DNA of 64,000 bases from Pelargonium tetragonum (Eukaryota > Streptophyta > Magnoliopsida > Geraniales > Geraniaceae). Made by a program: the position numbers and the translations under genes. Below are positions 1 to 13,100 of this stretch, in pieces. Every line of letters begins with the position of its first letter. The first letter of the stretch is position 1. A model generated the notes under the pieces. That model had not been told where the DNA came from, ran no database searches, and saw only the letters and a program-made list of their open reading frames with translations. The stretch spans positions 321,912 to 385,911 of the forward strand of contig JAYMTL010000003.1 in NCBI GenBank assembly GCA_036897445.1, written 5' to 3'.

Positions 1-3000
1 GCTATGACTAAGAAGATTTTTATGAATAAGAGTCTCTAGTAAATCTCTAAAAGGGGTTTCCTTATTGTAAACTGAATTTGTAACAGGTTTTTAGGAGCAA
101 GTCAAGAAAGGGGTCTCCACTAAGCTGCCTTTAAGAGTCCTTATTCTATCAAAATTAGAAAAGGGGAGGGAACTTCTCTGTGCGGTAAAAGGCTTTTTAA
201 GCTTAGTAAAAGTAGAGTATAACCCTATCTTACTTAGGCGTTTTTAGCTTCTCGGGATAACAAAGTTTTTATACTTAATTTTAGCCTTTAAATATCCAAA
301 AGTAGCAAGGAAATAAGCATGCCCAAGCTCCGACCTAATTTGTTTGTTCAAAAAAAAGCATTTCAGTAGTGGTAGACACAGAATCAATACAAATTTTGTT
401 GTGAATTTGGGGGATCAGAGTCTTCTTTATTCCTAGAGAACTCTTTAAAGGTTCCTCGTATAATGGAATCCATAGAAAGAAAAGTCTTAAACTTATAGTG
501 GATTAAGGAAACCTAGAAATTTTGAACGCTAGGCTGTGCGCTTTTCGGAGACCTTTTAGAACAAGCACATCCATATAAAAGAGTTTACTCTTAATTATGG
601 ATGCAGTAAGTGTCTTTTTCTACAAAAACTAGGTCTAAATCAGGGAACCTGGGTGCCTCAAGTAAATGAGTAAAGTCAGCTAGAGCAAGATTTTTCAGTT
701 TAGGGTACTTTTTACGGCTTATTTCTTCAAATTAAAATGACGTCCTTATCTTTTTTTTTTGAATTTCTTCCTTTTTTTAAGATAAGAAAACTAAGATACA
801 AAAGCAATTCTACTTGTATTTTATAAGGGTATGTGACGGGGCTCTACTATGTGTAATTAGATGGGGGATACTTCGAAGTTGGTCCTAATTCCGGAGAAGG
901 CACAAGAGTTTTAAAGTACGAGATTTTTCCCGAATCTTCTTTACTATATCTCTAAAGTGCAATACAATATATCTAGGCTAACTGCTGAGAACATGGTTTT
1001 ACCTGTACAGATACAAGGCCCCGCCCCCTTTTTACGGAGAACGCGCGCTTGACGAACAGGTTTCAAGTACAGGAACCCCTTCTACCCTAGTGCTACCCCA
1101 AACCCTACCCCTTTCTTTAGTTCCCTTTTAGGTTAGATTTACCTTACATGTTTGGGTTATCGATGGTACAAATATTATAACTTCAACACTACAATGTAAG
1201 ATTTCCATCCAGGAACACTATATATATCCCCTACTCTTTGTAATAAGAATTTTGGGAATCCGCATTTGAAGTATCTCTCTAACTTGCTAATTTAAGCAGA
1301 GGCTGAGAGGAGCCCTTCGTAACACCTTTTCTATTATATATACATATTAACACACACTAAAGCAACTCATGTATACAATATTACCCCTTTTTCATTACAG
1401 GAGAAGTTGCTCCTTGTAAAGCTACTGCCGGTTTCACTTTTTAGGTCTAATAAAAGAAGATCCATAGTAAGCTGTTTTGACTATAAACCTCTTTTCATTT
1501 TAAAGTGCCGTTACCCATTGTACAAGAATGTATAACCCTTGCCTTGTCAGAGATTTATTCTAAAGATTTCAACCAAGTAATTTAATACATTTTCTTTCTT
1601 CTATCCAGCTTCTTTATATAAAGGGTGTCTTACGTTTTAAAGATCCTGAATTTACTACCCCTATCCTCAGGAGGGTTAACCTGTGTCCATATGAGAGGCG
1701 TTATCTTAGCAATAGAGTTTTTAGTATTATAAAGGAGCTTAGTATAAAGCATTTTAGATTTTAGTTAATTCTGGAATTTAGAGATTCTTTAAAAGGTATG
1801 AAGTACTGGCTTAGAGGAGCCTATCGACATGGAGCTTTGCCTTGTCTGGGATTCTCTTTCTTAGTTCTTAGAAAAAAGCGGGTTAACAATACACCTTAAG
1901 ACTAAGGTGTATTTCCTCTTGTAAGTGTGATTGTATCATAACTCAAGTTAGTTCCTTTTCATAATCTTCCTGTTTTATGAGTTTTTATAACAAGACGAGC
2001 TGAGTGTAGAATTTCTCTTACATTTTAGGTTATCAGGCTTGTAGAAAGGGTAATACGCGGGGAGCCTTAATAATAAGTACGATGGTATAGTAGGTTTCTC
2101 CTAACTTACAGGGAACCTAGTCTCTCTAGAATTAAGTTTAAGGTAAATACTGGAGCCTTTCTTTATAGGTTGTAAAATGAACTTTCTTATTATTAAATTA
2201 AGAAAGAGATTTCCTTGTGGTCACATATTAATTAGACTTCTGGGTTATGTCTGTTAGTTAGAGCGGCTCTTTATCAAATAAATGACATAAGTCAAAACTT
2301 ATTGTAAGGTCCTTTCGCGAGCTTAATTGAGGTTTTACTGGAGAGAGCCCCGATAGGGCTTTGAATACTCGTATTTTAATCTAGTACTTCACTACAAGCC
2401 TAATTATGAAACCTGAAAAAGTTTAAGACAATGGGTTTAGTCTTCGTAAATATAGAATCGGAATTCCCAATTACCTCTTATTTTATTTATAGACTTCTGT
2501 CTTATTTATTCCTAACTCACAGAATAAAACCGACTTCTTAGCTTTATAGGCCTTTCCTTTGAAAACTTCCCCGGCAATTTACCCTCGAAAAATTTTTCTT
2601 TCTTGCAAAAATTCCTGCCTTTTGAAAGCTAGCTTACTTTGAAATTCTAAGCCCATAGCAAAAGAACTCTTCTGAATCTCTTAATGTACTACCCACTGTA
2701 AAAGTAAGACTAAAGTCAGGGATCGTAGTAAGATACCTCAAGGTGTTTCATCAGTAAGGCATTCGTTTTTGTAGACTTAACAATACATGAGTTGTCGGAT
2801 TTGCTGCGTCTCACTAGAGTCTTCCTTACTTGATAATTTTATAAATGCCTCGCTTAGATTAGTACCTTTTAGGAACCTTTAGCTTTGACATAACTAAGAA
2901 ACCTGTATATATTTAAACAAAAAGAATTAATTATAAACCAGAATAGTCCTTCATTTACATCGAAACTAAGATCTTTCTCTACTCATTTTCTACGAGCCGG

Positions 3001-6000
3001 TCTCTTTAAATTGAGCGAATACCCTTTTATTTACAGGAAATTCAAATCTATTTCTAAGATGCTCCCAAGATAGGAACTGTAAACGCTAAACTAATTCGTG
3101 TAATTTCTTATCCGTACTAATAAAGTATTGAAAGAGTTTGTCTCGGATTAGGACTCCTTTAAGTATTCCCACTTCTAGTTAATAATTTCATTCAGTACAT
3201 ATTCCTTATAAACTAACTAGAAGTTTCGCCCAGAAAGTCTTTCATTTGTAAAGATAGGGATCCGTGAATGGTAAAACAAACAATTAAAAACTAAATTTAC
3301 TACAAAAAGGCAAAGGACTTTGTCTCCGAGTTCTTTATTTTTAACAGAATTTTCATAGCTATCTTCATAGGCGCAGTTGTCATAAAAAGGAGTTTCGTGC
3401 TAAAATCGCTTACATAAAAAAGTTTCCCCCCTTTGTTCTACGATACGCTTGATCAATTGAATGCTACTTCTTATATTTAATATTCACCCAGCGGAGGACC
3501 TTATCTTTTGCTTTTGTGGAAGCTGTCGCCTAGTTATGAAACCCAGTAAATGTTGCAGGAAATTGGATACCAGCCCCTACCAGATTGAGACTCAGTAATG
3601 CAAGAGCTTTGTTTCACCGAAAAGCCACGGGTTCCAGTCCAATAAATTATAGACCTTTACTATAGAGATGGGAATCAAGAACTCTAAAGGGTAGATATTT
3701 AAAATAGGTTTACAGTGTATACTAAGCGATTAACCTCTAATCCGTTTAGAAATACAATTATGGAACTGCTCCTCAAAAAGTATAGGTACTGTCGTAAGAT
3801 TACAAGAAAAAGGAGATAATAAAAAAGAAATATACAAAGCAATAATTCTGAGATTGGGAGGGCTATTATTACGTCATAAGATTAAGGGGGTGTTAAAACT
3901 TTATTTTGCCTTTACTAGTTTTGAGTTAAAAGGGAAACCCTATTACTACCCTTTTATAATAACATTATAACAAGGCCCAACCTAAAAGAAACAGCTGCAA
4001 AGGACCTTAGGAAACATTTTTTTGTTATACCAAGGGCTTTCTCTAGATATTTTCTTGCTTCAGCCCCCTTTCTTAGTATTTACCGGGTATCTCCATGCAA
4101 TAATATCTTCAAGTATTCTCTCTCAAGAGTATCCATACTTTGGTAAATGGTAAAATAACTTATTAATTTATTAAAAAGTAAGAATAAAAGTTGTATAAAA
4201 GAGCTGTATCTGTACAATGACTTACTCTCGTTGGGGTTATGGAAGAGGAGGGTCGAAGAATATGGGCCTCTCTTTTCGTAATCTATAGATGCCTTTACTA
4301 GAAAATTAGCATCGATTCTTTCGCTTTGCAGGGCTTGTTGATATAACTATTGTTATACTTCTCAGTATCTATACCGAAGGGGGGATGCCGTAAATTATTC
4401 TATATCAAAAAGCAAAAAGCGGGTGAAACTGGAACCTTTCCCATATTAACAGGTTTGCATTTTCTATAGGTTAGGGGCATACTACTATGAAGTCAACGGC
4501 TCGGGGTAAGTTAAGCTCGAATTCTAATTAATAGACAAAAGTTAGACTACCCGAGGAAGATATCACTTTTAAAAGAAAAATCCTCACGAAAAGGGGACCT
4601 ATTCTCTTCAGAGCTACACCTTTCAGGATACCTACACTGCCTGGATCTTACTCTTAGCAGTAGTACTCTTGATCTTACGAAACCTTCTTAACTAATAACT
4701 TGAAGCTTTTTCCGCAAAATTATACCACAACTTCAATTAAGAGAAGTAATCCTGGGCCCTTTGTTTATATCTCTCTTTTATGGGGGTATAGGATTAAAGT
4801 ACTATTACAATTAAGTGAATCCGCCTTAACTTTTGTGTATCCGTGTAGCAAAGACTTGGTGACGAGATTGGTGTTATTTAGAAATAAGGTTTCAATTACT
4901 AGGATAGGATGATTTTCTATTGAAAGGGTTCAGACTTCGTATTATTTCTTAACTTTGTAAGAGACTTGAACCCATAATACGGGCTTGTACTAATTTGAGG
5001 GTTCTCTATAATTATCCTTTTTATGAATTTAGGATCCTTATAATTTACTAAATAATGTATAGCGAAACTTGAGTAAATATGTATCTCAGAGCGGGGAAAT
5101 CCCGTATTCTACTTTTACCCTGGTAAAAACTTTAAAAATAGGCTAAGACCTTAAAGGGGTGCCCTTGAGAACTTAGTCGACGGGAAGGGTATCATAATAA
5201 GAAGAGTGTAGGCAGTGTCCCTAATCACACCCTCTCTTTCATCTTTAGTATAGAAAGACTTTAACTTGGATGTTACGGCACCGTATTCTCAAAAGTATGT
5301 TAACGGATTTACGAGGCAATGCTTGGGGTAAATTTCGTATCAGATAAGGTTAAAAGTCCTTGATAATGTAACAGTGAATAAATTTGAATTCTAGGTAAAG
5401 CTAAAACATTGTCTAAACCCATACAAATTCAAATTAAGTAAATTCTTTAAAGTTGTTAAAGTGTATTGAATTCGCAAAGGGTATCGTACAGAGTACTCTT
5501 AGGAAACCTCCTGACCCTGACTGACAGGAGATAGTAGTAATATACATAGAGCTCACTTGGGTGTGTTGTAACATCCATATCGAATAGTACTTTGTTGACA
5601 TACTACTACGGGCAACTTCAAAATAGGCTACAACGACTCAATCAAAGCCGAAAAAGGGGCGCCTAAGTTTAGTATTCTGTAGTTTACGGGCTTTAGTATT
5701 TAGGTGGGTTAAGTCCGAATAAAAAAGGATTTTCGCCATTCCTATCTTGATATGCGGTTCCCACTAAGCTTTGTGAGTAATAACAAATGCTTGATAGTAT
5801 ACCTGTAGGACAATTTTGAAGTAAAAGAGATCCCTAAGGGTTCTCGGCGGATTATTAAATCCCTTTTTATTTTAAAAAGACTTTTTGGAATCAGGGTCCC
5901 AAAAGTTGAGTGGGGTTTTTTATGAAATAAAAATTCTAAAGAGATATTCAGTTACGTAAATACAGCGAAGCTTTGTATACTGGGAATAAAAAAGTCGGGC

Positions 6001-9000
6001 TTTTCTGTCATTCTTAGAGCAACTTTACGTTTAGAATTATAGACATACTTATATTACAGGAGCCCCTAAAATAGGATAGGTATAATTTTGTAAAATTACT
6101 TAGGTTTTAAAAGAGATTCTCGAGACTATATTAAGTTTTACAATAGTACTCTCTTCACGAAATTAAAGCATATAGACGCGACCCGGTATAAAAAGAAAGG
6201 TATAAAAAAGAGAAGCGTAGCAAAAAAAGGGGGCTTTTAGACAGTACAACTAAAACTTTCCGTGGGTGTTTATCAAGTTAATAATTTTTGGAACAAATAC
6301 ATATAAGTCAGAAAGTTTAATAAAAAACCTTTGATTCGGAATCTGGAAAGTACTTACGCTTAGTAACGAAAAGGAAAGGGACTCTAAATTAAATAAGGTT
6401 GGGTTTAATTACCGGTGAGCCTACTTGGGTTTATTAAGGGTCTCTCTTTATAAAGTTCCGCCTTTGTCCTTTATTAAAATTAAAAGAAGTTGCTAGGGTT
6501 TCCTGTTATATATATAAGGTTTTTGGGGGTTATATTATATACAAGACTAAAAAGCATGTCTCTAACTTGCAAAAATTCATAAAATGAATTATCTATGACT
6601 TACTTTTTAAATGTACCCGAGTAAGGAGTGCCCATAAAAAAGGTACTTTATTTCTATACTTTATTTAATCTCACTCACAAGGCTCCTCGAGAAGGTCTAA
6701 AAGATTCGGTTTATTATAGAAACTCCTCGCTTTAATCAACAAAGGACTGCTTTAAGTATAAGGACGAGGTTAAGGAATAATCTTTCTAAAAAGTGAAGCA
6801 CAGAGTGTATTGTAAAAATTTTAAGTTAAGAGGACTCCTTTTTCTTACGGGATCTGGCATAAAATGGCAGAGAGAAACTTTTCTTATTTACTTACTTTTG
6901 TTTAATCAATTAGAGTAGAGAAGAAGCCACTCTTTTCGTTCTTTATTATAGATACCTTCCCCGATGGATTAGATTCTTGCAGAGGAGTTCTTAATTATAT
7001 TACATTACCTAAGACTTTGTACGAAATTAAATGCCTTCAGTCCTATATAGTATAATCGTTAGGTCTTTCACATCTGGTTATTACCCCAACTCATTTTCCA
7101 CTTTCCTTTGTATTTAGAGTTGATCCCTCCCCAATTGTTTTTGGCTTTCTTAAGAGGAGTCTATTATCTATTGCCGGTGGTTCATACTTTCTATTATTCT
7201 ATTCGGTACACGTGGTTCCTTTTATTAGTCAAAACAAGCCATTCTAATTCTACAGTAACCCCCTGTTTAGTTTAGTAAATAGAGTCTAAATAAAAGCGAG
7301 TATATTACAGCTTGATCAATGAATAAAGCCTTAACTCAAGAATTTCTACTAGGCTCCCCTGTATACTGCTAAGATTGCCTCTTACTCAAAAGCTTGCTCT
7401 ACTAAAGGGATCCTATTATGCCTTGACCTGTTCCTAAACAACACTTATTAAATGCCTTGGAACTTCTTTTTAAAGCAAATCTACTTACTAACTCTAACTA
7501 GGAAACAAGAAGCTATCCTTTAAAACCCTTAGTTATTAGTTAAAGGAACCTCCTTATATGTTTTCTATTACTTACTTTTTAGTTAGAGAGAAAAAAGAAT
7601 CAATACAGGACGTAATAGCTACATAAAGCAAAAGAAACCTTAACAACAAAAAGAGTACAATATCTATTATAGCGCTTAGTCCTCCCCTTACCCCTACTCT
7701 CCTCCTAAGCAACAAGGTATTTTACAAGGCAATTCCCCTGGCCCTGGACGAGTATCGAAACTGAGGTAATGTATATTATAGAAAGTCAGTTTAGTATTAT
7801 TCTATTGAATCTGTAAACTTTTTTATGAGCTTTGACTGAAGAAAAGTAATTAAAGTAAGGAGTTTCCGGTAAATGAAGTCAAGCCTAAGTCACAAGGTAA
7901 TGCAATTAAGAATTTTTCTTTCTGTTAGAGATTCTCTACTAGGAAGAAAGTAGAAGGTTGCTCTTGTGTTCCCTCTAAATTCAAATTTCCGATTCTGGAT
8001 AATCAAGAATGAAAGAATAATCAAGGTCCCGGGAACAAAACTGTCCAAGAATCTTTTATATAAAGTGGGGGTATAATTAAGAAAGCTTAGGAATTATCTT
8101 TCCTTGGATGTCAAGACGGGTTTCATTTAGTTAGCAAAGAGTTAGATTTTTATTATAATTATAAAAGAATTTTCCAGTTTTAGTATACGGAGTTTCTATA
8201 GCTGCTGGGGTCTAAATTTCCGCCCAAAGGATGATATTTTATTTGTATTAAACTTGTTTTACAGTCTTAACAGGAATTGCTAGTTTTTCCTTTCTTAAAA
8301 CTGCTTGCCCTTACCAGAGCAACTATATAGAATTTGCCAACGCAACCTCTGAAAAGTGTAATCTACTCCACGGATTTTAACCTGCGCCTTTTTCTATTCA
8401 AGATTTTGTTCTAGTCAGCACTTTAACTTTATATTACTATTGCTTTATTCCATTAAGTTATCGCTTATGTCATTTTATCTAGATATAGACCCCTTCAAAA
8501 TTTCGCATACGTTTTAGTATATTATAAAGGGCTCAACAAGCAATAATGGATTTTTTAGTCCGTTTACGTTGTTCTTTTAAGAGTCTCAAAAGGATTGCCT
8601 CCCGGTAAAATTTTGTCAAGGATTCTAAAAAGTTACGAAGTCTATAGGTATAAGTTATATCTCACAGAAGTTCCTAGGACTTAGAAACGTAGAAAATAAT
8701 TTTCTCCTTTTTGGGCCAAGCTTGTGTATCAGTAAACTATAAAATAGGTGCTTTCCAACCCCGGTCGAGTTCCTTTTGGGTTTTTGCTGCTACCTACCGA
8801 GATTTCCTATAGAAGGTTGCAAAGCTAGTATTTATTCTGTATCTTTTCTTTCTTAAAATCTCTAAAATACCTATAGTATTATAGCAAGCTTTCTTTTGCC
8901 ATCGGCCTCAATATTATTTAATTATTTATTAATAACCTGGGTTTTAACATTATATCCGCGTAAGTAAAGAAAGATTTAGAATGCAAGCCGACCATTGAGC

Positions 9001-10118
9001 ACTCTGCTCCTTGTTGTATTTAGCTATTTCAATCTGGATCCATTACAGGTTTTTGTCCCACTAAGTTTATAAACTCTACAAGGATGCCTATTCTAGACGT
9101 ACTGAGTACCTTCTGATACTAGGCAGAGCACAGAATAACTCTTAGATCCGTCTTACAAAAAGAAACTTTTATTTTATATACTTGCTTATACTAGAATCTG
9201 GTGTTTTAACTTTTGTGCTCGTATTGAATTCGTTTTCCAAGTAAACTGGCAAGGTTCCTAGATTTACCATCGATTTAAAATCGCCTGTTAAGAAGTTCAC
9301 AACCTCTCTTAAGAGGAACCCCCTGTACCTGTAATTATAAGAATAAGAGCTCGTTTGTAACAGAATTGGTAGGTTCAAACCCAATACAAAGCGTTTATAA
9401 AGGGAGCTTCTCTAAGCCCTGCTACTTATTACTTGCTCAACCCGTATATTAAAAAGGCAACTCTTTTTCTAGTTTTCTAGTGAAGTTTAGGTATAATAGA
9501 TACAACACTTCTTGACTGTTTGTAAATGCTACGCGGGACTCCTTAAAGATATTTAACTTAACCTTTACCCTTTATTAAATTAAGTCCTATAACTACTAAA
9601 AACCCTACAGTAAAAGGAGGAAAACTCCTATCTGGTTAAAGATTCTTGTAGGAACCTTTTAAGATAAGAAGTAGGAGACCTTATAGGTCAAATTATTATA
9701 CACATTACTATAAGAGACCAACCTTAACATAAAACATTCTAAGCTTTTTCAGGGAGAGAATATCCTATGTCCACTTCTTTTATAAAACAACAATACCACT
9801 AAAATTTTAACATTAACTATCCATATTACTAAATTAAAAAGCTAGATACCTTATCTAATCTAAAAAGACTGCCTCTGTCGAAATACTTCGATATTTTACA
9901 CCCACCTTAGAACAGCAATGTACTAATCTTAAAAAAAAGACTCGAAAAGTTGTGTCTTATAAACAAGAAACCCAAATTATTAAAGAGGGGGGGGGCTTAT
10001 AACTAAAGTATAACCTACCGAAACGAAATTAGTCAATCTACAAAGGGAAATCCGAGGAGTTCTCGGCCGTAAAAAAATAAGACCTATTTTCCAAAAAATT
10101 CCTGATAAACGGAGGATA
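1..10118. other. Non-genic A+T-rich stretch
   Basis: I recognise no gene here. Both strands are dense in stops and the short frames (up to about 70 codons) match nothing I know. There is a C-rich patch at about 1020-1110 and another at about 7680-7740. Short G+C-rich words occur throughout. T-arm-like sequences such as those near 4968 and 9371 do not fold into tRNAs. Confidence 0.6.
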
Positions 10119-10169
10119 GGGTTAGAACCAATGACATTAAAGAATTCCAGTGAGGCTAGTCTGACGCTC
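10119..10169 (-). pseudogene. tRNA-Lys-like halves separated by a 16-nt insert
   Basis: On the minus strand, GAGCGTCAGACT (plus-strand 10158-10169) matches the end of a D stem and the 5' half of a tRNA anticodon arm. TTTAATGTCATTGGTTC (within 10119-10141) matches a lysine-type anticodon loop, variable region and T-arm. The two pieces would join directly in a normal tRNA-Lys. Here they are separated by the 16 nt of 10142-10157, which contain GAATTCC, one of the short G+C-rich words scattered through the window. The D-loop is missing, the 3' anticodon stem is missing, the T stem pairs at four of five positions, and no acceptor stem is evident. It could be a rearranged pseudogene, or a gene interrupted by a tiny insertion removed at RNA level. 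The Lys assignment is tentative. Confidence 0.4.
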
Positions 10170-13100
10170 GGCTTTTTAAAGTAAATTAAGGAAAGGACTT
10201 TACTCCTATACTGCTACTCTTCTAATAATTCCGTTTTTCTTTCTATATAAGTAATTCTAAGGATTAGTGCTCTAGAAAAGTAAAAAAGATAAGATCTTTC
10301 CTAATCTTTGGTTAAAAAGAGAAAGAACAACAAATGAATTTTTGGTAAGCTTATGCTAAATACTTTTTACTTTGTGCATTGGATAATCTATAAAAATGGC
10401 AGTATCTAGATCAAGCACACTTTAGTACTTCCACGTTTTATACCCAACTTTGCTAAATAGAGCTTCAATATATCCAGAGAAAGTTGCGGGGTCTCATTAA
10501 ACCTTGTACCACAAAGCAGAAACCCCTTTGCAATATATTGACTCTGTATAAGTACTTTAAGTGCATTTTCACAATCACTAACACTTTGGAAATTCTTAGC
10601 TTTTAACCAACAATTTTGATTCACACTTTTCTGGAATTTCTTAAGAATAGCCTAACTTGCAGTCAGTAATACAAGTTAGTTTTACACTTAGTAGGAAAAT
10701 TAGCCTAGAATAAAAGAAAATACGAATATTACCTTGTTGGAGTTATTCAGCTACTAGACCTTTATAGAGTAAACCATAAAAAGTATACCTCGCGAAACCT
10801 ACGGAAAAAGAGGGACCCGATGTCTAAAGCCGCAGGTTCAGAGCCGGTCAAGTAGGCGCTTAGGTATAAAAACCTCCTGTTCTCAAGTAAGTGTCATCTG
10901 TCCAATATAAAAGAACAAGTATTCCCTAGGAAATTTAGAAAACTAGGTTTCATTTAGTTATCCGGTAAACCCACATTGGGTGTTTTACTGGTTGGAAAGG
11001 AAAAGGACACTGACTACTCCTGTTTAACAAATCAAGATTTTTTTAGAATCTCGCCAACAAAGGTTTTACCCACAAACCAAGACTAAAAAAAGGGGGATCT
11101 CTGTTTGAAAAGTGTTATGTTAATTGAGAATCTACAGGAATTGTCAAATAGGGGTTCTTTCCTAATCTGGACCGGTAAGAGGCTTAAACTAGAGTCTTCT
11201 TAAACTGTCATTTTCTTATCTTTGTTTAAATTAAAGTAGTAAGTTACAAAGAGCTATTAAGGTTTCAAATGAGAACAGTTTCAACTAACGAGATAGAGAT
11301 ATTTTCTTGATAGGCAGTTTCATAAAAAGGGTGGAAAATAGGGAGTATAAGCCCCTGTCCTTATAAATGACAAAAATAAAGTTTAAATAACTGGTATGTA
11401 AATAGGATTGGATTTATAGGAATATCAGAAGGTTCAAGTCCTGTTATGATTCAAAAAGTACTTGAGGCTCCATAAGTTTTTAGGTATATTGCTTTGAAAA
11501 TGACTAGACCTAAGATAATAGTAATTTAATTTGTTCCCTTAGTTTGCGATTAGAACCTTTTTCATCCTTTTTGATAGAAACTTATTTCAGGGCCGTTTTC
11601 TTTAGAGCTTTTTGTTCTATACTGTTCCGAATAAGTCTTGGTGCTTTTTCCAAAAATCGAACCTTGAAAGGTTCCTTGTTAAAAAAGGCTCGTCTATTAA
11701 TTTTCATTTCTTAATTACGAAATTTTTAAAGGCCCCGGGCCCCTTTTCACTATACCCTTGTAATCTGAAACAATTAGACTCGAATATAACCCACTGTGTT
11801 GCTGCTGTAAAGCGCTTTTTTATTTTGAGTTTCGTTTACTTGGGGTTACCCCTCCTCTGAGCTTATAACCTTTGTTTAGCTTATGCAAATAATCTATAAA
11901 CCAAATCAAATCTTCAATGCTTATATATACTCCTTTTGTGTTACTTTTACAAGGAATGCCTATAGTATTTTCAAAGTCCCGATTAAGAGGCTTTGGTCTT
12001 AGGAATTTTACGGATAGGCTGTATAAGAATTTACCTTTTCTTTTGATAACAAAAATTTGTCTAGTACTACCCTCACGCATCCTTTTTTGTTAACAATACC
12101 CCAGTGCGACCTTGTTGGATGCTTTACTAGTGTTACACAGGACTCCTTTACTTAAAATAAGTTTAGTTAGTAAAAAAATCCTATAAATAAAGGGTAAAAA
12201 CTCTTCGAAGCAGTGAACACCTAGGTACCGAGTTATATAAAGCCATATTAAGAAATCCGTCAATGGTACAAGAAGAATTAATAAGATTCTTTAAAACAAG
12301 TTATGCAACAGCCCTTTGTTGTAGTTAGACCTTAGTTTAGGAGGAGAAATGCAGTAAATATCCTAGGATACCTCTTCTACATATTTCCGCGGCATACACA
12401 TTTTAAGTATTCTCTAGAGGTACTCTATTGAAAAAAGAAGCTGCGCTAGGTATAGGGTCCCGTGCTTGAACTAAGAGAATCTGGTTTAGAGATACCTGAG
12501 AATAAAAATAAGTCTTAAATGGAAAGCCCCCCTACAAATACTTATAGCCCTTGTATTTTTTGGTATACAAACCCACCCCTTTGGAAAACACTAGAACCCA
12601 AAAAGCTTTCCTCAGGTCTTAACTTGCAATATAGACTCTTATCAAGATAATTAAGAGACTCGTTAGTAGTTAAATAATAAAAAGTTTAATTACTCCTAAA
12701 AGTTTTTGGTAATACTAAATGCTAAGGAGAACCCTCTTTAAAAGGTCTAGACCAGGCCCTGTATCCTAGCACGCGGTTTAAGCAACTATTTTTATAAACT
12801 TTGACCGTTACGAATGAATCCAGATTCATTATCTTCAACATTTTTTATAACTCTACTTTATTTGACGTTATACCTTATCATTTTTCTGGCGATACAAAAT
12901 TTCCCTTTCTTTTTTTTTTACTCTTTCTTAGCCTAAAAAGGTTAGTTAGTGAGCTGGCTAGAACCTCATTCTATTACTATATCGTAAGATAAGTTAGCTT
13001 TTCATTAAAATCTTAAGTATACAAAACGCGGTCTAAAAGTTTACGCTAATTTTAAGACTCTGATAATCCTTATTTCCTTTTTTCTGAGGCTATAAAGAGT

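Noticed and set aside
2251-2300. GTTAGTTAGAGCGGC followed by a small hairpin, resembling a plus-strand tRNA
   Set aside because: No acceptor pairing, and the loop lacks the T-loop consensus.
11820-12080. 86-codon minus-strand frame
   Set aside because: It looks protein-like in parts but has no motif I can name and overlaps another frame at 11612-11860 on the opposite strand.
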